A stretch of DNA of 64,000 nucleotides, taken from contig NC_042518.1 in assembly GCF_900963305.1 (NCBI RefSeq), positions 12,042,486-12,106,485 of the forward strand. The letters are read 5' to 3'. The notes beneath the pieces were generated by a model that made no database searches, was not told the origin of the DNA, and saw nothing but the letters and a program-made list of their open reading frames with translations. Position 1 is the stretch's first letter. Every line of letters begins with the position of its first letter. Shown one piece after another: positions 25,901 to 39,959 of the stretch. Source of the stretch: Echeneis naucrates (Eukaryota > Chordata > Actinopteri > Carangiformes > Echeneidae). The translations under genes were made by a program, and so were the position numbers.

Positions 25901-28900
25901 TCAGGTTTTTAAGAGCAGGTTTAATATGGGTGCATCATGTGTTGATTGGCAAGATGAGTCCATATACATACAAGTAGGAAGAAATAAAACCCAAAAAAAA
26001 AATGTTTGGGATGGTTTTGGTTTGATTTATGGATTTTAAAATAAGAATCAGTAACCAAGAAAACAAAAGAGGGTTTTGGTCATCTTGTAGAACTAGCTGT
26101 CTGGAATTTTTGAAAGGTACAGTAAAAATAAATGCTTATTTCAAATCAAGCATGCCATCCAAATAGCATATAGTGATGAGCACTCTGTAGCTAACTGGCC
26201 TGAAAAGGCAACTTTTTTGAGCACTAATAATCAGTTTGTCTATTTTCTTTTTTTCAAGTCTCCTTCCTGAATCCAGACTGTATATTCACAAGATGCAACA
26301 CAAACCCTTTATTTTAACATGCACGCACTGAGGAACCGTTTGAGGAGGAATCATTTCATAGTCAAATGTAAGTTAAGTGTTACAGCCGTACTTGGGAGCT
26401 CTATGCCAGGGAACGGGGCTTGTTGTTTGCCTGCTATTACCAACAAATAAACACCACGTTAACACAAATGCACAAGTATTTGACATGACAAACACATGAT
26501 GCCAAGACTTGGAAAATCCTCGCAAGGTTGACAGAAATTCAAAAGAAGTCCCATCAACATAAATTACTTAATGTGTCAAAATATAAAACAAATCTGTTGT
26601 TTGTTTTTCTATAGATGAGGCTATTTCTCAGTTATTGTCCCAGTGGAGGATTTTTTAAGTCAAGGGTAAGAATTAAAACACAAGTAGGAATATAAATATT
26701 TTTTCAAGAAATAATAAAGTGAACACAGGACGCAAATATTTTGGAGTCATTTGCCAATGACACAGTTATTTGATATCTTGTCAGAGTGAACCATTTAAAT
26801 GGCCATACCAGAAATTCACACTGGAAATATTTTGTATACTATATACCAGAGCTGTGTTAGTATTTCTAGATTTTTATTTATTTATTTATTTTTAAAGGTC
26901 CCACATTATACACTTTAATTGTGTTATTTTAAGTTGTGATGTTCACAAGAAGATAGATTTGAGGACAAAGAAAACTCAGAGCCTCTGCTTAATGGTCAGT
27001 CAGTCCTGAAATAAACAGAGTGAACTCAGACTCTATTTTAAAAAGAAAAAAAAAAAAAAAGCTGGACTCATTATTCTGTTCTTGCGACAGGTTTGGATTG
27101 CTTCTTGACATCCAAGGATTTTATAGCATTTTCTTGCTGGCAAAGTGATCAACTGGTCTGTTGGTGTTGTCCTTCATCCATTATCTACATGTCTTATCTG
27201 TGCAACGCCATGGGTTGCTGTAGCCAATCCCAACTGACAAGGCCAGGGCAAGGGCACAACCCTTCCATCACAGGGCTGGCATAAAGGGAGACTCCCACTC
27301 ATGCCTGCATGTTGGATGAAATGCATGAAATGCATAGAGAACACGTAGACTCCATACAGAAAGGCACCAGGCCCGGGTTTCAAACCCATAACCTTTTGCT
27401 GAAAGGCAACAGTGCCACCATGCTATCCCATTTGGTGTTCTGCAGGTGATACAACAACTTTGGATGGTGGGCCAAAGTGGGCTGTTCTTGAGGTACCTCA
27501 GTGTGGTGACTGCATAGCTGACATTTTAAAATTTTATACATTGTGACAGTTTATTTAACGCATAGTTTCTGAATTCAGCTTCTGTGCATTTCTCCATGGA
27601 CTGAGCACTTTCACAGTATTAATAAGGCACTTGTATCTGCTTTAAAACATTTACAATCTTCCTGTCTTTAATATGGGACCTTTAAATCAAGGTATGTGCC
27701 AAGGAACAGGCAGGGACTATGGCTCTAACATTATTAAGCACATCATTTTTTGTAAGTTATGGGTTGCAGCTTGCTGAAGATGCAGAATGAGTAGAGGTAG
27801 TGTATCTGTGGAATTAAAACATGCAGTAAGACAAAAATCTATTTCTTTGAGTATGGTTGATGGTATGAGAGAGAAACGACAGATTAATTGCCAAACAGAT
27901 TTGCACAATAAGACTGCATTAGGATGTGTTTATAATATGCACGCATTGGAGTGTTGAGATATTAAACTTTAAAGAACATAAGAATTATACTAATAAAGAA
28001 ATTTCTTCCTGAATTCAACTATGCTGTGACCGGGGGAAAAAAAATCCATGAGAAACAATAAACAGGGATCTGTAGATGTAAAATTTATGAAGCAATGAAT
28101 CTAAAAAAGTGCAAAGGAAACTTCACCACACAGTGCTCTATAAGCATGGGTGTTCTTACAAGGTAGCTCCAGTCCTGTGTGTCCTGTGGTGTTGCGCACA
28201 CATGGCGGGGAGTGTCTTCCATCAGCCATGTCAGACTCAGAACACTGAGCTTCACCATGAATCACAGCCAGACCTAAACGCAGCCGCTCTGCATAGGACT
28301 GAGCCCTGAAAGCAGAAAAAACAGGGAAAATTCGGTGGCATACAAAACACATTTGAATGAGTGGACAGTTCAGCCATGATGCAATATGTGTATTTTTACC
28401 TCTTAGCTGCTGCTGGAGACTTCGCCACTATAATAGCATTTCGGTAATCAGGAATCTGACAGAAAAAAGGAAAACAGGCGTCAAAGGTTACAACAGAGTG
28501 ATACACTGATTATGTGTACAAGTGTAGTTGACAACAGCTACCCGCCTTAGTTTTCACAGAGGCACAGAGGCAAGACAACGCAGCTAGCTTACGGTTTCTT
28601 GTGCGACACTTCCAGTCCAGCACTCTTCACCACTGTGTAGCTATTAGCTAACTTGTGTCTACCGCAGCTACAAAGAGATTTTTGTGTTTTGTTTTATTTA
28701 TTTATTTTTGGTTAAGTAATGGCGTCAAGGAAAACCCGGGTCTCTTGTGTGTTTAGGGGCTATAATAATAACTGGTATGAACGCAAAGTTTACTTAGAAG
28801 GGGAGTGTTTCAAACATCGGCCGCATACGAGAGCTGAATGTGGATGTAAGCCGCAATATGATCTGCTTCCTCCGCCGAAAGACGATAAATCCCTTTGCCT

Positions 28901-31545
28901 GTGGTTCATCCATGATGATGCTGAGTAAAAATGGAAATCTCATTTTAGGCAAAAAACGTCATGTCCACTTTTTTTTTTTAATCTAGCTACAGACCATTGT
29001 GCCTTGATTGTGCTATCATATTTACATATGATATACATAAATACATAATATGTATGTTTACATTAACTACACAATTACAATTTATGATTATATTTCAAGA
29101 AGTGAATGGTACCAAGCGATTTTCAGAGTATACAATTACACATTCAACTTGATATTAAATAAAATTTCTTCTCATTTTCAAGTATCAATTGAGTTTTTAT
29201 ATCATGCGTGACTGCAGGAACAACCGGCCGATGTATTAAGGACCCTGGCAGAGTGGAGGTCAGCTTTGTACTGGAACTGGTACTGTCAGTCGGTAAGCGT
29301 CTGAGGATGTGGTACCAGCATCCCATCATGTTTTTTTTACGGTTTCTTTATAGTGCACCCACGACACTGTTGATCAACATTAGCTTGCACCGTTAGCTCC
29401 GGTAAGGGAAAGCGGCTGACCGGAAGTGTCGCACAAAAAAAAAAACAAAAAACAGAAGTTTGTCACTATTTACTTCCGTGTTTGAAAATAAGGTGGATAC
29501 CTAAAAACATACTATAAAAATTGGAATAAGATTATCACCTCCTCTTGGATGTACTGAATCAAAAAAGGGGAGGCACGCAAGTTGTCCACTGGAAAACTGA
29601 AAAAGCCTTGGATCTCCTTCTGATGCAAATCCATGGTGATGATGTGTGTCAATCCTGTGGGGTAAAATACAAGCAAGTAGTGAAGCCTTGTTCACAGTCA
29701 ACAATTCAAATTGTTTTCATCTTGAGACATGAGACCCACTCTGTGCAAACAGATTTAAATGCAAATCTTGTTGTGTTTACCTGCTTTAGCTAGCATTGAG
29801 GCTAACAACTTGCACACTATTGAGCCCCTCTTTCTCATCTTGCACTGTTTGCTGTAGGGGAAGTATGGAATCACTCCAATGATGTTCTTTGCACAGGAGG
29901 TCTTAAGTGCATAAGCCATAACCAGCAGCTCCATGATGGCTGTGTTGACATCTCTAGATATAGGAAAATCAGTGAGAACAGTACATAATGTAAATAAGTG
30001 GCAGCAATAAAAACCCATGTCTCTCTTTACTCACCTTGGTATTGTCTGGATGATAAAGATAGTTTGTCCACGGACAGATTCTTTCACATCAACTCTCGTC
30101 TCTGTCCATACAAAAACATAATACAGTAATACATTTAGATATCCCAATCATCCCTTTCAAGATTTAGATTCTACTAAGGAAATATTCAAGGTTTAAGGTT
30201 GATTTAGTGCCATTTGAATGCCTACATATGAAATGAAATTTAAAGCAAGAAATGTTTTGGTTGAGTTTCTGTTTTAGTCCGTTTATGACATTGAATTTAC
30301 TTACATGCCTTTATTTCCTTTTTAGTACTTTCTGTAACCCCGCCTTGGACAAATTCTTCATTATTGACACAGTGATAAAGTTTTCATGATTGATAAACAA
30401 ATTTCATAAGCACATTTTACATGAGCACTGTAGGCTATGCAGATCTGCATGTTATGACATAAAGATTAATTTCTGAAATAAAGATAGTGAAGCTTCTTTC
30501 CTGAATCACATTCATTCCACCTCAGCCTTCAAAAATTAATGCCCCTCTCCTCAAATAATCATTACCCAACAGACATTTTTTCAAGAAATTGAGGATACTG
30601 ATCAAATCAAGCTTATGTAGAAGTTGTAACATGACCAATCTGCATCATATGGAGTATGTTTGTAAAAGTAACACTGTAGTTGTTGTAAGTTCTATCAGAG
30701 TATCCAGAGAAACGTCATTTAAAAAAATATTTACTGCTTAGTTTACCATTATTCATAATCTAAATAAATAATGTTACTAGCTATCATTTTACCAAAGTTC
30801 TATATGTTGTAACATAACAGTTCCCATCAAGACTCGCTGTGTGTCATCCTCCTTCTCTTTCTGTATTTCTCTCTGCCGTAATTGCAAAGTGCTTGCTCTT
30901 TGTAAGAACTGTTGGGTCTAGACCTGAGATCATCTGTGACGTGAGCTGGGCCTATGTACTTGACGTGATGTTGCCCTCACCTCTGTTGGGTTCCTGAAAG
31001 ACTACAGACTTCCCCAGCTCAACTCCCAGCCTCCTGGAAAAGAAGAGCGTAGAGATTACAACTACAATATGGCCACGAGTCAAATGCAATGATTTCACGA
31101 TGCTGCCAGCTGCAGTATCTCACACACTGACCAACATGAGGCGTCTATCACATCATCAATTCATTCTTTTTTTTTATTATTATTATTTTTAGATTGCTGG
31201 CTCCTCAGAGCATCCAATAGCAGCTGCATACACTTACACATCATTACACTATAGCTCTTCTCAGCTAATACCATCTGTAGTAACCACAGCTAAATAAATA
31301 ATACATTTTAATAATTCATAAGGCAGATCCTTTAACATGCTTTGACAGATAGTTGAACATTATCTTCGAGCTCAAATGTCTTGGTGTGTAGACGTAAAAC
31401 AGATCAATGGCCAAGACCTTAATCGGCAGGAATGATGGAAAATACAACTATATAATACTCACTCAGTTATCTTCTTGGCTAGTTCTGTGCATGCCGCGGA
31501 CGAATTAGCAGAAAAGACGCGGTAACCACTTTTGGGGACATTCAT
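20691..31545 (-). CDS. prpsap1: Phosphoribosyl pyrophosphate synthetase-associated protein 1
   Basis: Ten coding exons on the minus strand: 31463-31545, 30981-31033, 30035-30101, 29781-29953, 29539-29654, 28400-28455, 28160-28305, 24142-24212, 23630-23776 and 22649-22807 (stop TAG 22649-22651). They total 1071 nt, 356 aa, the human length. The protein starts [16 protein letters not shown] and ends LFRNIAVDD. It matches PRPSAP1 better than PRPSAP2 ([51 protein letters not shown]). It carries the family's inserted region ([12 protein letters not shown]) and a PRPP-site-like stretch ([11 protein letters not shown]) that differs from active PRPS. It is known as a regulatory, non-catalytic subunit of the cytosolic PRPP synthetase complex for nucleotide synthesis. 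The feature includes an inferred 3' UTR of about 2 kb; the reverse-strand AATAAA is at 20692-20697. Intron 7 is the longest, about 3.9 kb. Confidence 0.96.
22957..22984. repeat. GT microsatellite
   Basis: An uninterrupted GT dinucleotide run in the last intron of prpsap1. Confidence 0.9.
25195..25225. repeat. CA microsatellite
   Basis: A CA run with one interruption (ACTCAC) inside the long prpsap1 intron 7. Confidence 0.9.
27165..27435 (-). repeat. Teleost GGCACGGTGG-type interspersed repeat, fuller copy
   Basis: The left part carries CATCCATTATCTACATGTC and CCAATCCCAACTGAC. The right part carries ACTCCATACAGAAAGGCACC, GGGTTTCAAACCC and AGTGCCACCATGCTA, the reverse complement of the usual GGCACGGTGG start. 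It is inside prpsap1 intron 7. The class of this repeat is not assigned here. Confidence 0.6.
28599..29436. mobile_element. DNA transposon with 17-bp terminal inverted repeats in prpsap1 intron 5
   Basis: TTGTGCGACACTTCCAG at 28599-28615 is mirrored by CCGGAAGTGTCGCACAA at 29420-29436, 16 of 17 bases. The 838-bp interval includes the small ORF at 28719-28928, whose product looks THAP-like, so this is best read as an internally deleted, non-autonomous cut-and-paste element. A target-site duplication is not clear because the right flank is an A-run. THAP-bearing families (P-like, Kolobok, ISL2EU or related) are candidates; I cannot choose. It lies between exons 5 and 6 of prpsap1 and does not touch either splice site. 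Confidence 0.65.
28719..28928 (+). CDS. THAP-like zinc-finger fragment inside the transposon
   Basis: A 69-codon ORF starting [17 protein letters not shown]. It has several cysteines (VSC, GECFKH, AECGCK) and a [15 protein letters not shown] stretch that recalls the Phe/Pro...Trp part of THAP DNA-binding domains. It ends after FIHDDAE, well short of a transposase. It starts about 120 bases inside the left terminal repeat, where a transposase N-terminus would be expected, so it is probably the stub left after internal deletion. The THAP assignment is by motif resemblance only and the C2CH spacing is not canonical. Confidence 0.4.
   Translation: MASRKTRVSCVFRGYNNNWYERKVYLEGECFKHRPHTRAECGCKPQYDLLPPPKDDKSLCLWFIHDDAE
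30845..30930 (+). repeat. Decayed copy of the teleost repeat tail
   Basis: TCTGCCGTAATTGCAAAGTG, then CTTGCTCTTTGTAAGAACTG and TTGGGTCTAGACC, parallel the better preserved copy near 2430-2520. It lies in prpsap1 intron 2, about 50 bases from the exon 2 donor. Confidence 0.4.
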
Positions 31546-31616
31546 CGTGGTGCTGGTTTGCAGCGGCCGCCGACCAATGAGTCTGTTTCCGATCTTCCGC
31601 CTGTGACGCCGCTGCC

Positions 31617-31643
31617 GTTAGCTAACCAGCTAGCCAAGCTAGC
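31617..31643. promoter_or_regulatory. GCTAGC-rich motif upstream of prpsap1
   Basis: GTTAGCTAACCAGCTAGCC followed by AAGCTAGC lies 72-98 bases upstream of the prpsap1 start codon. Similar motifs sit just upstream of the fbf1 start and of the minus-strand gene at 53575. A CCAAT box lies at about 31574. Role inferred only from position. Confidence 0.35.
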
Positions 31644-31946
31644 GCACACTTGGCAGCCGAGTGAGATAGTATCACTAAATAACCTTCGGTGCTCGACACG
31701 GGCTTTGCTTTAGCATAGCAATGAATTACACAGTCGTTATTGTTTTTCTGTGAGTTTGCTGCAAAGTCGGTTTGTTGGCAGCTAAATCACAGACACCTGT
31801 CACTCAGGTAGCTCTCACTGTAGCATACCCCCAGTGCGCACTCTACGGAAGCCTCGCAGGTTCAAACTCACCGGGTGCGCTTTTGGGTTGCTACCGTTTT
31901 AAAGGAGTAGCATTGAGCGCGATTGATTTTTTTTTTCAATGTTAAT

Positions 31947-33955
31947 TATTTGCTGATATACAAACAATTAGATTTTTTTCAATTGAATAAAAGCAGCAAC
32001 ATGACAAATACATAGAGAAACAATTTTTTTTACAATTCTTGCATTCATTATTACATTAGTAAAAGCATACATACAAGTTCGAACATAAGCACATCATAAT
32101 TTCCCCATCAAGCAAAGTGACTGATCTTTTATCAAAAGATAATTATTGTTGATGTATCAATGCATGTGTGTAAAACGGAATCATCACAGTAGATTTTTTT
32201 TATAATGAATGAATAGAGAGCAATATAAGTACAGGAGTAAATACACCTATTACGTGGATCAAGACAGTTAAGTGATGGTAATTCAATGTCACCAGCCTAG
32301 TTGATACACCAGACAATCATAAAAAACACCTGTTGGAATACTTGGTGTCATAAATTATTTATAAATACCAAAACATTCCCGGCAGCACCAAAAAAATAAT
32401 GTTACTCCAACTCTCCACTGGGTGTCACTGCTCATTTGCCCTGTATCTGCTGAGTGCAGTTCTGCGTTTGGGATTTGTTTCATGTTGACCATCTGTTTTT
32501 GATTCTTAGGAGACTGGGTCAAAAGTATAGCATAAATATTGCGCATACTCTGGAGTAGGTGTTTGCTGAGGTGGGTGTAGACAGCGGACGCAATCATAAA
32601 ATATTATAAATTCTAACGTAGAAACTAAAAACCAAACAGACTAGACAGTGCTGATCTACAATCATTGACCAACTCTCCTTTATCACCTGAGCCACAACAA
32701 CCTTGACCAACCAGATTAATGATCAAAAACATGTGCTATGAGCGCCCTAATATATGAACTCCCATTTTACTGTATTATGCTTATTTGATGTTTTGTTTCA
32801 TTTATTATTTTTGACCTTGAATAACATTCACCATTAACCAAAGTTATAATATTTAAAGTATATGTTGGCGTAATAACTGACATAAGGCTGCTTAAAATAG
32901 TTATTTTGCAAAATAAAAATACAAAATATGAGATGCATCAGTGCCAGAAATTATGCCTCTGTTATGTCCAGGTTTTACACCTTTTGACTGTGGCAATATT
33001 TAACACGAGTGCCTTGTTGCAAAGCAATAAATGTCACCTCAGTTGTAGCCTATCTTATATCTTTGTGATATGTGTCCTTGGACTACTCCTTTGTGTGCTT
33101 TTCTTTGACAGTTAACTCACAGATTCCTGACTAATTGGCCCATTTAGGAAATTTGAACAAGCACAATGTCAAGTTTTCAGCTGTGACAACACAGGCATGA
33201 TACAATAACCAAGTGCTCTGAAAAACGTGTATGTGTTTGAACAACAACAGTAGGGTGGAGTTGTGTGGCTCCTAAATACACTGAAATAATCAGTATTCCA
33301 TTAGAAGAACAGAAAAGACCCACATGAACAGTGGCCTGGCCTATTTTTTCTGGATGTAACACTTCTTTTCACTAAGTTAAGTGATTTAAATGTTAACGTT
33401 GAGAAGGTTTTGTGAGAACTTCAATATCACTTCAGGTTTATCCCCTGGAGTGTTCAGCATGGTGACTGGAAGGAAAGGTCAGTGTGTTCCCTTATCTTAT
33501 TTCAAATTAATAACCTTACATTGCATTGCATTGCATGTATTACATATTTGACTCTCATATGAAGGATTTGTCTTCTGGCTCATCGTGTTTTCATCAAAGA
33601 CCACTTAAGAAGGTGAGGTGGGAAGAGGGAGACAGAAAGAGAGAGAGGGAAGGGAGCGTGTAAAGGAGAGTACAGAGGCTCCTCCTTGTTCTCTGTGTGT
33701 GTTTCATGTGTTTTTTTTTTTTTTGGTTTTTTTTCCAGCCTGTTCCTACACTCGCTCAGCAGAGATTCAGGGGTGGAGAGCAAAGATTTTCACCAGGAGA
33801 AGGCAGGCAGGGAAATTTATTTTCTTTCTCTCTTTCATCTGGCAAGAGAGGAAAAGGGTAGCAATATAGTGTTTATTTTGGGGGAGGGGTACTCTCATCA
33901 GCCCTGCCTTCTGCACGAGTTCAATTCAGCACAACTGTGTTCCTAGACGGAGAGG
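31947..33955. other. Intergenic region and 5' flank of cygb
   Basis: AT-rich DNA between the divergent prpsap1 and cygb genes, with no further gene seen. From about 33610 to 33680 it becomes strongly purine-rich (GAGA repeats), then has a long T-run near 33711-33734; this probably lies in or near the cygb promoter or 5' UTR. Confidence 0.4.
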
Positions 33956-37684
<3,729 letters not shown>

Positions 37685-39064
37685 AACCTTTAGGGTTTTT
37701 GGTCCATGCACACCCAGAGATTTTTTCAGAACCTCATAAATTACAGGGATCCGCTGACTGTAAATTGGGAATACGATTTGATATAATCAGGGTGATAATG
37801 GACTATAAAAAGTACAGTCTAATGTAAACAACAAAAATAACAGGTACTGCTCCCACTTCACGGCCAAAAGTGTGTGTGTGTGTGTGTTTGACATTAACAG
37901 AGAGAAAGTGGACAATATAAAGGGAGATAAAGTAACAAATAGAAAACTTTCTTCCTTGTTTTTGTACTTTTGCTTAGGACCAACTCATTAAAGGAGAGTG
38001 GAAGAAAGGTCACATTTGACTTGAATGTGCCTTCTAATGAATGTCAATATTTAGCAACTGCCATGTAAACACCATTATTTCTAAATATTGTAACGTTTTT
38101 CTGGTGTTTATTTTCACTCGTCTACATCCATTTGTGTCCACTATATGAAATCTGAAATAGAGACATTTTTACATTTTCAACTGTTAATCGTGATGATTGT
38201 ATAACTCACCTTTGCGGCTGTATTCCATAAAATTTTGAAATTAAAATACAAGCAAAACCCTGTGGTGTCACAGTGCAACGTCAGTTGCTTTTAAACTCCA
38301 ATCTGCTTTATTCTTCCACCCTGCATTTCTACTTGAAGACATGTCTGCAAAATTAGACCTTTCCTCTCTGTCGCTTGGCCTACTGCTCCCTTGTTCGCTC
38401 CTTGAGTCAGCAGTGCTAAGTATAAGTGGCTGAGCTGCTGAAAGTCTCTATTTATACCCCCATTTATCCCACTACATTCTCTCTTTTCATAATATACTGT
38501 AGGAACACTGCACTAGGCCTACTGGGATGTCATTAGAGGGCCTGGTATATTTAAAAGTATTCCCACAGGAGCTATAATAAAACAGTCCAACATTTCACAA
38601 TGTAAATTTCATGTGAAATAGCAGTCCTGATATATGGTAATTTGATTAGCCAGTGTTAATCCTTATTTAAAGGTCCTGCTGTGAACCTGCCTGAGTATCA
38701 CTGAAAGCCAATTTTAACAGTATGTATGAAATATTCCCCTTTCTCAACAAAAAAGACAACACCAGGGTTGACTTGGCATACTGTGCTAACAAGGTGGGGT
38801 AGTTTTCAGAATAGAAACACACAGCATGCTTTGTTTACCTCCTAGTCCTGCCAGTAAGATCTAACCCCCCCTCTCCTTGATCCTAACTAATCCGCTTTGC
38901 TAATCCCCCCAATCATAAATGAGGACCAAGAGGAAAGACAGGAATAGTCAGATTGTTACACCACAATCTCTGCCTTTTACCATTCAAGCCTTTCAATGGG
39001 AGTGGAAGTCTCAGGGCTCTGACCTACCAGCAGTCCCAAGGCAGGAGATCCGTGGGGTAGGACC
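37685..39064. other. Interval between cygb and prcd
   Basis: Probably the cygb 3' UTR at first (possible ATTAAA signal at 38240-38245), with a GT run near 37871-37888, then the prcd upstream region. No additional gene seen. Confidence 0.45.
38657..38906. promoter_or_regulatory. Cluster of CRX/OTX-type TAATCC sites upstream of prcd
   Basis: TAATCC occurs at 38657-38662, with CTAATCC at 38887-38893 and GCTAATCC at 38899-38906. The last two are only five bases apart and about 160-178 bases before the prcd ATG. TAATCC is the core site of the photoreceptor homeodomain factors CRX and OTX2, which would suit a photoreceptor gene. Short motif matches only. Confidence 0.45.
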
Positions 39065-39959
39065 ATGTGTACCACTATGATGGTCCTCACCACCATCGCT
39101 CTCATCCTGCGACAGAGGTTTTCCAACAAAATCAAACCGTGAGTACTGATCATGCATCTGTGCTTTTGGCAGCCTTCAAGGAATGGTGGTTACTGGAAAT
39201 GCGTCTGTTTTTAGTTATGGACCAGAAAGAGACATTGTGTTTAGATTTGGATTCAGACTGTGTTTTCCAGTGCCTGACAAAACAAGACACATTCTACGTC
39301 TGGAGGAATTTGAGAAAAGCATAGATAAAAAATAAACGGCATAAAACACTTCCATCCGTTCCAAAATACAAACGTACATGTATGTAGATACAAACACAGA
39401 CACTGCACGTTTGTTTTATGTGTGGGAGGGAGAGAGGCAGGAAGAGACTTATCTGCATCATTGATTTGAAATCACCCTGTGATTATTTTAAGATTTGCCT
39501 TGAGCATCACTGAGTGGATTAAGTGGCTTGCTACATAACAACAGTGTATTCTAGCTTTTTTAATGGAGAAATGATGGGAGGGGAAAGCATCAGAGCTCTT
39601 GAGTCCACGGCTGCTAATTGACTCAAAGTGCAATCTTTTCAGCCCCCAGGCTCCGCTTTGCCACTCACATAGCATTGTCAAACAATGCCATGTGACTATG
39701 AAGGCACCATGGAGAATGGCAACATCCAGCTTAGACTTTCATTCACTTAAACAGCGAAATTCTTTTTCATTCTTCACCAAATTGTTTCCAAAGTGTTGTG
39801 TGTTTTACGGGCCAGTACCAACAGGTTAGTGTGATGATAATTATTTAAGATTAGATATTAAGCGCTTTGCTCTCTGTCACCCATTGCAGGCAGAAAGGCA
39901 CCATTGAAAAAGATGTGCCATACATGAAGAGCAATGGAGCTGTAGAAACCCAAACATGA
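39065..39959 (+). CDS. prcd: Photoreceptor disc component PRCD
   Basis: Two coding exons, 39065-39138 and 39890-39959, encode 47 aa. The first exon encodes MCTTMMVLTTIALILRQRF and on to SNKIKP; the second, starting PQKGTIEKD, ends VETQT. Human PRCD begins MCTTLFLLSTLAMLWRRRF and is 54 aa. Cys2, the palmitoylated residue whose loss causes retinal degeneration in dog and human, is conserved. So are the N-terminal hydrophobic segment and the following basic R-x-R-F motif. PRCD is a small membrane protein of rod and cone outer-segment discs that associates with rhodopsin. Splice sites are GT (39139) and AG (39889), the phase-2 join is exact, and AATAAA lies at 40201-40206. The next gene, fbf1, is also a cilium-related gene. 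Paired CRX-type sites upstream fit photoreceptor expression. Confidence 0.88.
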
